From NCBI GenBank assembly GCA_012026855.1, contig VEOV01000327.1:1-14269 (forward strand): DNA of 14,269 bases. The letters run 5' to 3'. Below, piece by piece: positions 8,560-14,269 of the stretch (the first letter of the stretch is position 1; every line of letters starts with the position of its first letter). Origin of the DNA: Geobacter sp. GTDB lineage: Bacteria; Desulfobacterota; Desulfuromonadia; Geobacterales; DSM-12255. The notes beneath the pieces were generated by a model. That model did no database searches. It was not told the origin of the DNA and worked only from the letters and a program-made list of their open reading frames with translations. The position numbers and the translations under genes were made by a program.

Positions 8560-9354
8560 CTACCCCTTGATCCAGTTGGGCTTCCTCTTTTCCAGAAATG
8601 CCGTCACACCCTCTTTGCCTTCGCTGGACGCCCGCTGATCGGCAATGCGGCCGGCAGTGCCGGCAATGAGCCCGCTGGTGAGCGGCTGCCCGGCAACGGC
8701 GGCAATCAGCTCCTTGGCAGCGGTCAGCGCCTGGGGGCTGTTGCGCAGCAGCATGGTGGTGAGCTTTTCTGCAGCCGCAGCCAGGGCCTCTTCATTGTCC
8801 ACCACCTCATGCACCAGTCCGAGACGTAGGGCTTCCGCCGCATCGAATGGTTCGGCGGTCAGGAAGTAGCGGCGGCAGGCCTTTTCTCCCATGGCCGCCA
8901 TGACGTAGGGGGAGATGACCGCCGGGATCAGCCCCAGCTTCACTTCAGAGAGGCAGAAGCTGGCGCGCCGGGTGGCCAGGACGATATCGCAGCAGGCGAC
9001 CAGCCCGACCCCGCCGCCATAGGCAGCCCCCTGCACCAGGGCGATGGTCGGCTTGGCCAGGGAGTTGAGCTGCTGCATCAGTCCGGCCAGCCCCAGGGCG
9101 TCGGCCAGGTTTTCGTCCCTTGAGTAGCCCGCCATCCGTTTCATCCAGTCCAGGTCTGCTCCGGCGGAAAAACTGCTGCCGCTGGCCGCCAGGATTACCA
9201 GTCGCACCGCCGGGTTCCGTTCCATGGAGACCAGGGTTTCGGTCAGGGTGGCGATAAAGCGGTCGTCAAAGGCGTTGTGCACCTCGGGCCGGTTCATTGT
9301 CAGGGTGGCAACGCCCCGGTCGTCGATTTGGGTGAGTATGGTCGCTTCGCTCAT
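8560..9354 (-). CDS. liuC: Methylglutaconyl-CoA hydratase (crotonase family)
   Basis: A 264-residue crotonase-fold protein that hydrates 3-methylglutaconyl-CoA to HMG-CoA. Visible signatures are LTMNRPEVHNAFDD, FSAGADLDWMKRM (oxyanion-hole and CoA loop), GAAYGGGVGLVACCD and LSEVKLGLIPAVISPYV. The Glu equal to the second catalytic Glu of rat enoyl-CoA hydratase is present (E137), while the first is Gly (G117); as I recall, this pattern with IPAVISPYV is typical of bacterial LiuC. Length is usual. Its ATG overlaps the stop of the thioesterase gene by one base (TAATG) with GGAG upstream, so the two are coupled. The place between liuB and liuD supports the assignment; other crotonase substrates are possible but less likely. 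Confidence 0.9.
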   Translation of the reverse strand: MSEATILTQIDDRGVATLTMNRPEVHNAFDDRFIATLTETLVSMERNPAVRLVILAASGSSFSAGADLDWMKRMAGYSRDENLADALGLAGLMQQLNSLAKPTIALVQGAAYGGGVGLVACCDIVLATRRASFCLSEVKLGLIPAVISPYVMAAMGEKACRRYFLTAEPFDAAEALRLGLVHEVVDNEEALAAAAEKLTTMLLRNSPQALTAAKELIAAVAGQPLTSGLIAGTAGRIADQRASSEGKEGVTAFLEKRKPNWIKG

Positions 9355-9800
9355 TATTTTTGCTCCGCTTTCATGGTAATCATCGTTGCCAGCATGGTGG
9401 CCACCGTTTTTTCAGCACCGTTGTTGACGGCAATGACATCGCCGCTGCAGACGGTGACGGTCCGGCCGGCCTTGACAACTTTACCGACGCACCTGAACTT
9501 CTCGCCAATTGCCGGTGACATGAAATTCACCTTGTATTCGATGGAGAGCACGTCGCTGTCGGCCGGCATCAGGGTGTAGGCGGCATAACCGCAGGCGCTG
9601 TCCACCACCGTGGTCATTACCCCGGCATGAATATAACCGTTATGCTGGGTAAAATCGGGTGCATAGGGGAATTCGATCTCGGTTTCGCCCGGCGCAACCC
9701 TGGTCATGGCTGCGCCCAGGGTGGTCATGATCCCCTGGCGGCCAAAGCTGGTGCGGACCCGGTTTTCGTAATCAGGATCACTCGGTTTGAATGGCTGCAT
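9354..9800 (-). CDS. PaaI-family hotdog thioesterase
   Basis: A 148-residue single-domain hotdog protein of the PaaI/4HBT thioesterase family, which hydrolyses acyl-CoA esters to release CoA. The key stretch is HNGYIHAGVMTTVVDSACGY, where the HxG turn and the D on the central helix are the usual active-site features; IEYKVNFMSPAIG is the second conserved part. The start at 9800 has GGAGAAGAGC directly upstream and lies nine bases after the liuB stop. It overlaps liuC by one base. It is not a core enzyme of leucine breakdown. A likely role is relieving CoA trapping by removing stalled branched or unsaturated acyl-CoA; this is inference from context. No signal peptide. Confidence 0.87.
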   Translation of the reverse strand: MQPFKPSDPDYENRVRTSFGRQGIMTTLGAAMTRVAPGETEIEFPYAPDFTQHNGYIHAGVMTTVVDSACGYAAYTLMPADSDVLSIEYKVNFMSPAIGEKFRCVGKVVKAGRTVTVCSGDVIAVNNGAEKTVATMLATMITMKAEQK

Positions 9801-9809
9801 GCTCTTCTC

Positions 9810-11417
<1,608 letters not shown>

Positions 11418-11445
11418 AAGTATTCCTCGATCATAAGTGCCCATC

Positions 11446-11572
11446 TATTAAGGACGGTGGATTTTTCGTTCTGGCCAGGAAATCGAGGAGTCGCGCGGAG
11501 GCGTAGCAGCGCTACGCCGCACAAGCAGACCCCGCAGATTGACGCCGCCAGGGCGGAAAAGCCGCCGTCCCT
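11446..11572. repeat. Long imperfect palindrome, liuA-liuB spacer
   Basis: The element begins at the liuA stop codon and fills most of the spacer. Its centre is a perfect hairpin, GGCGTAGC-AGC-GCTACGCC (11500-11518). Its ends also pair: AAGGACGG (11450-11457) with CCGTCC (11565-11570), continuing inward through TTTT and CTGG segments. About 20 of the outer 26 positions match by my count, most differences being transitions; the middle needs small gaps. On RNA it would fold as one long hairpin. It is not followed by a T-run. Confidence 0.7.
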
Positions 11573-12740
11573 ATACCGCAGTTTCGTTGAACAGCTCCCG
11601 GCCAATGAGCATCCGCCGGATTTCGCTGGTGCCGGCGCCGATTTCGTACAGCTTGGCATCGCGCAGCAACCTGCCGGTGGAGCATTCGTTTACATAGCCG
11701 CTGCCCCCCAGGCACTGGATCGCCTCCAACGCCATCCAGGTCGCTTTTTCCGCTGCGTAGAGGATTGCGCCGGCAGCATCCTTGCGGATGGAGTTCTGGC
11801 GGGAGCAAGCCTTGGCAACGGCATAGACGTAGGCCTTGCAGGCGTTCATGGTGCTGTACATGTCGGCCAGTTTTCCCTGCATCAGCTGGAACTCGCCGAT
11901 TGACCGGCCGAACTGTTTCCGCTCGTGCACATAGGGGATGACCACATCCATACAGGCCTGCATGATCCCCAGCGGCCCGCCTGCCAGCACCGCCCGCTCG
12001 AAGTCCAGGCCGCTCATCAGCACCTTGACCCCTTCGCCGATGCCGCCGACTACATTCTCCTCCGGCACTTCGCAGTGGTCAAAGATCAGTTCGCAGGTGT
12101 CGGAACCCCGCATCCCCAGCTTGTCCAGCTTCTGGGCCGTGGAGAAACCGGGGAAATCCTTCTCCACCAGGAAGGCGGTGATCCCCTTGGAGCCGGCGTC
12201 AGGGTCGGTCTTGGCATAGACCAGCAGTACCGAGGCATGGGGTCCGTTGGTGATCCACATCTTGGTGCCGTTAAGGACATAGCGGTCACCCCGCTTCTCC
12301 GCCCTGAGGCGCATGCTGACCACGTCGGAGCCGGAACCGGCCGCGCTCATGGCCAGGGCCCCCACATGTTCACCACTCACCAGCTTGGGGAGGTAGCGGC
12401 TCTTCTGGTCATCATTGCCGTTCTTGTAGATCTGGTTGATGCAGAGGTTGGAGTGGGCCCCGTAGGAGAGTCCGACCGAAGCCGAGGCGCGGCTGATCTC
12501 TTCCATGGCGACCACGTGCTCGATATAGCTCATGCCGGCGCCGCCGTACTCCTCGGAGACAGTGATGCCATGGAGTCCCAGGGCCCCCATTTTCGGCCAG
12601 AGGTCGATGGGGAAGCGGTTTGCCTGGTCGATCTCCACCGCCCGGGGGGCGACCTCGTTGTCGGCAAAATCCTTGACCGTCTCCCGCATCAGGTCAACGG
12701 TTTCACCCAGCTCAAAATTCAGCGTCGGATATACTCTCAT
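11571..12740 (-). CDS. liuA: Isovaleryl-CoA dehydrogenase
   Basis: A 389-residue FAD-dependent acyl-CoA dehydrogenase that oxidises isovaleryl-CoA to 3-methylcrotonyl-CoA, passing electrons to electron-transfer flavoprotein. Family features run in order: ADNEVAPRA near the N-terminus, YGGAGMSYIEHV, LAMSAAGSGSDV (FAD/substrate loop), MWITNGPHAS, RGSDTCELIFD, then GLDFERAVLAGGPLG and YEIGAGTSEIRRMLIGRE. Glu248 in LDFERAVLAGG sits where isovaleryl-CoA dehydrogenases carry their catalytic base, instead of the later position used by most acyl-CoA dehydrogenases, which supports the specific call. The ATG at 12740 has GGAGGGG just upstream. It follows the first hydratase gene after a spacer occupied by a 172-bp palindrome, and its stop codon touches a second palindrome. 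Confidence 0.95.
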   Translation of the reverse strand: MRVYPTLNFELGETVDLMRETVKDFADNEVAPRAVEIDQANRFPIDLWPKMGALGLHGITVSEEYGGAGMSYIEHVVAMEEISRASASVGLSYGAHSNLCINQIYKNGNDDQKSRYLPKLVSGEHVGALAMSAAGSGSDVVSMRLRAEKRGDRYVLNGTKMWITNGPHASVLLVYAKTDPDAGSKGITAFLVEKDFPGFSTAQKLDKLGMRGSDTCELIFDHCEVPEENVVGGIGEGVKVLMSGLDFERAVLAGGPLGIMQACMDVVIPYVHERKQFGRSIGEFQLMQGKLADMYSTMNACKAYVYAVAKACSRQNSIRKDAAGAILYAAEKATWMALEAIQCLGGSGYVNECSTGRLLRDAKLYEIGAGTSEIRRMLIGRELFNETAV

Positions 12741-12764
12741 TTTACCCCTCCGTCATTAACGGAA

Positions 12765-12936
12765 CTGTAAATAAATGACATGGGCATCTTGCATCTCACC
12801 TTCAGACCATCTTTGGCCGAGCATCAATCGTCAAATCCTCGACGTAGCTTATGCTACGCCTGCGGTTTGCCTCAATCTGTTCAGCCAAATCTGGCCTAAA
12901 TCTGAGCGCAATTTTGCCCATGTAACTCATTTACAG
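12765..12936. repeat. 172-bp ungapped imperfect palindrome
   Basis: The two 86-base halves pair without gaps around a centre at 12850/12851. By my count 54 of 84 arm positions are complementary, and many of the rest would be G-U pairs in RNA. The ends are CTGTAAAT (12765-12772) with ATTTACAG (12929-12936), then ACATGGGCA with TGCCCATGT, TTTGGC with GCCAAA, and a central hairpin CGTAGC-TTAT-GCTACG (12843-12858). It spans nearly all of the hydratase-liuA spacer and reaches into the end of the hydratase gene, whose last two codons and stop it supplies. Confidence 0.8.
12802..12930 (-). CDS. Possible 42-residue ORF inside the palindrome
   Basis: The ATG at 12930 overlaps the hydratase TGA (ATGA), and AGGAG lies just upstream at the hydratase end, so re-initiation is possible. 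The frame reads MSYMGKIALRFRPDLAEQIE and stops at 12802-12804; the product would be basic and soluble, with no domain I recognise. Coding and palindromic constraint overlap completely, so the open frame may be chance. Listed as a possibility only. Confidence 0.2.
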   Translation of the reverse strand: MSYMGKIALRFRPDLAEQIEANRRRSISYVEDLTIDARPKMV

Positions 12937-13748
12937 CTCCTTCCTTTATATATGGCCGGTCTTTTTTCTATGAAGGCTGCCACAGCTTCAGCGTGGTCTG
13001 CTGTATGATGTGAAATCGCCTGGAAAGCGGCGCAGGTTTCGAGAAAGTCAGGCAGGTCGCTCCGCTGGGCCATTTTCAGCAGCCGCTTGGTGAGCCTGAC
13101 CGCTTGGGGGGGCTTGGCGGCAATGGCTGCTGCCAGTTCATTGGCCCTGGCAAGCAGTTGCTCAGGCGCCACCACTTCCAGCAGAATCCCCAGGGAGAGG
13201 GCTTCGTCAGCCTTGATCAACCGGCCGGTAAAGGTCAGCTCCGCGGCCCGCTGGTAGCCGATCAGCCGCTGCAGGAACCAGGCACCGCCGTCGCCGGGGA
13301 TGATCCCCAGGTTGACAAAGGTTTCGCCCAAGAGGGCATTGCTGGAGCCGATCCTGAGGTCGCACATGCAGGCCAGGTCCATGCCGGCGCCGATGGCCGC
13401 TCCGTTGACCGCGGCGATTACCGGGATCTCGATCTGCTGCAGCGCCAGGGGCATTCTCTGGATGCCGCGGCGGTAGTTGTTCTGGATCTGGGCCGGTGAG
13501 CCGCCGAAGGTGCCGCTTTTGTCCTGCATCTCCTTGACGTTGCCCCCCGAGGAGAAGGCCGCGCCGGCGCCGGTGAGGATCAGCACGCTGATGCTGTCGG
13601 TGGCGTTGCACCAGTTGGCTACGCTGATAATCTCCTCCACCAGGTTGGTGCCGGTCAGGGCGTTGCGCACATCATCCCGGTTCAGGGTCAGGGTCGCCAC
13701 GGCGCCGTCGATGGTCAGCAGGGAATCTTGCAGTTGGGGCTGTGTCAT
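12927..13748 (-). CDS. Enoyl-CoA hydratase/isomerase family protein
   Basis: A 273-residue crotonase-fold protein, first gene of the liu operon. It shows LTLNRDDVRNALTG, the oxyanion-hole region AFSSGGNVKEMQ, GAAIGAGMDLACMCDLRIG and LGETFVNLGIIPGDGGAWFL. Against rat enoyl-CoA hydratase the second catalytic Glu is kept (E142), and the first is replaced by Asp (D124), so hydratase activity is plausible. It is clearly different from LiuC in the same operon and lacks the LiuC-type loop. It could be a general short-chain enoyl-CoA hydratase working on related branched acids. GGAGA precedes the ATG at 13748, and the operon promoter lies about 70 bases upstream. The last codons (Cys, Lys, stop) come from the end of the palindrome that follows. 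Confidence 0.88.
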   Translation of the reverse strand: MTQPQLQDSLLTIDGAVATLTLNRDDVRNALTGTNLVEEIISVANWCNATDSISVLILTGAGAAFSSGGNVKEMQDKSGTFGGSPAQIQNNYRRGIQRMPLALQQIEIPVIAAVNGAAIGAGMDLACMCDLRIGSSNALLGETFVNLGIIPGDGGAWFLQRLIGYQRAAELTFTGRLIKADEALSLGILLEVVAPEQLLARANELAAAIAAKPPQAVRLTKRLLKMAQRSDLPDFLETCAAFQAISHHTADHAEAVAAFIEKRPAIYKGRSCK

Positions 13749-14071
13749 TTGCTCTCCGGTCAGTATCAGCTGTCAGCTGCGGCAGGCCGATTCTGAAACA
13801 TGCTGAACATTTGTTTGATCATAATAAACCAGTTTACGTTCAAGTCAACATCAATATAACATTATTTTATAGTGGAAGTATTATTTTTTTCAAAGAAATT
13901 GTATTGATGAGCATGCCTGGGTGATAGCGGCAAGAATAGCTTCAGAAATGGCTTTTATCTGCAAGTTGTAGTTTGTGGCAGATGATGACGCTGTTATAAA
14001 ATGGTTTTATTCTTGGTTGAGTGCTGAGCCGGGTGGCAACGGAGATTCAGGCAGCAGAACAGCGGAAGGGT
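13749..14071. other. AT-rich intergenic gap
   Basis: The gap holds the liu promoter (13821-13848) and, upstream of it, A/T-rich runs (13851-13905) that could act as an UP element. Two short inverted repeats occur further on: ATCTGC/GCAGAT (13957-13983) and ATAAAA-TGG-TTTTAT (13996-14010). Neither has the T-run of an intrinsic terminator for the gene at 14072. I see no gene here. Confidence 0.5.
13821..13848 (-). promoter_or_regulatory. liu operon promoter with an overlapping operator-like palindrome
   Basis: On the minus strand TTGACT (13848-13843) and TATTAT (13826-13821) are 16 bases apart, a good sigma70-type promoter. The start would be near 13814, leaving a leader of about 65 bases. TAAACCAGTTTA (13825-13836), with 5-bp arms, overlaps the -10 and the spacer, where a bound repressor would block polymerase. 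An ACGT core next to it recalls half-sites of branched-chain degradation regulators, but I cannot assign a regulator. Confidence 0.6.
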
Positions 14072-14269
14072 TTACGGCGCAGGAGTGAAGGTGCAGACAT
14101 TTGCAGGTCTGCCCACCATCCGGTAGATCTGCACATCTTCCCAGGGGGAATCGAGGATTTCGTTGTAGGTCAGCTCTTCCCACGGCTCATCCAGGATGCC
14201 GTCGTGGATGGCCCAGCTCCGGCCATGGACGGTCAGCTCCATGCCGGGCTGGCGGAACGGGGTGGAGCC
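14072..14269 (-). CDS. C-terminal end of an unrecognised gene (partial)
   Basis: An open frame enters from the right edge of the window and runs 65 codons to a TAA at 14072-14074; its 5' part is outside. Codon use is GC-rich like the liu genes. The visible tail is acidic and Trp-rich, with two similar pieces, DEPWEELTYNEI and DSPWEDVQIYRM, and ends in VCTFTPAP. I do not recognise the family. It lies upstream of the liu promoter on the same strand and is probably a separate transcription unit. Confidence 0.6.
   Translation of the reverse strand, partial: GSTPFRQPGMELTVHGRSWAIHDGILDEPWEELTYNEILDSPWEDVQIYRMVGRPANVCTFTPAP

Noticed and set aside
11418..11444. Nine-residue N-terminal extension of LiuB
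   Set aside because: No ribosome site before the ATG at 11444; GAGGA precedes the ATG at 11417.
11446..11572. Intrinsic terminator inside the liu operon
   Set aside because: The palindrome lacks a T-run on the minus strand, and the downstream genes complete the same pathway.

Overview
The window is most likely from the chromosome of a Desulfuromonadales/Geobacteraceae-type bacterium. This is an inference from the GC-rich coding sequence, protein style, gene set and palindrome-rich spacers; there is no rRNA or other taxonomic marker. Every credible protein gene reads on the minus strand, so transcription runs from high to low coordinates.

From 13748 down to 3254 lies a nine-gene leucine/isovalerate catabolic (liu) operon. 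In transcription order it holds a crotonase-family hydratase, isovaleryl-CoA dehydrogenase (liuA), the methylcrotonyl-CoA carboxylase carboxyltransferase subunit (liuB), a PaaI-type thioesterase, methylglutaconyl-CoA hydratase (liuC), a MaoC-type hydratase, the biotin-carrying methylcrotonyl-CoA carboxylase subunit (liuD), HMG-CoA lyase (liuE) and an acyl-CoA synthetase. Together these turn isovaleryl-CoA into acetyl-CoA and acetoacetate. A good sigma70-type promoter lies at about 13821-13848 and a strong intrinsic terminator at 3220-3247. The genes are tightly packed except for three longer spacers (5857-6058, 11418-11570, 12741-12926), each filled by a large imperfect palindrome. The one at 12765-12936 also supplies the stop codon of the gene upstream and a possible 42-codon ORF.

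From 3219 to 2480 the sequence becomes AT-rich and looks acquired. It holds an apparent short minus-strand transcription unit (promoter 3155-3183, terminator 3053-3097) that may be a small RNA or an attenuated leader. Next come a cluster of repeats including a 30-bp near-perfect palindrome (2966-2995), and then a small membrane-protein gene broken by an apparent single-base frameshift (2480-2901).

From 2419 to 47 there is a compact three-gene unit: a stomatin/slipin-type SPFH protein, a small cupin and an exported DUF4403-like protein. At the far right (14072-14269) is the 3' end of an unrecognised gene, separated from the liu promoter by an AT-rich gap.
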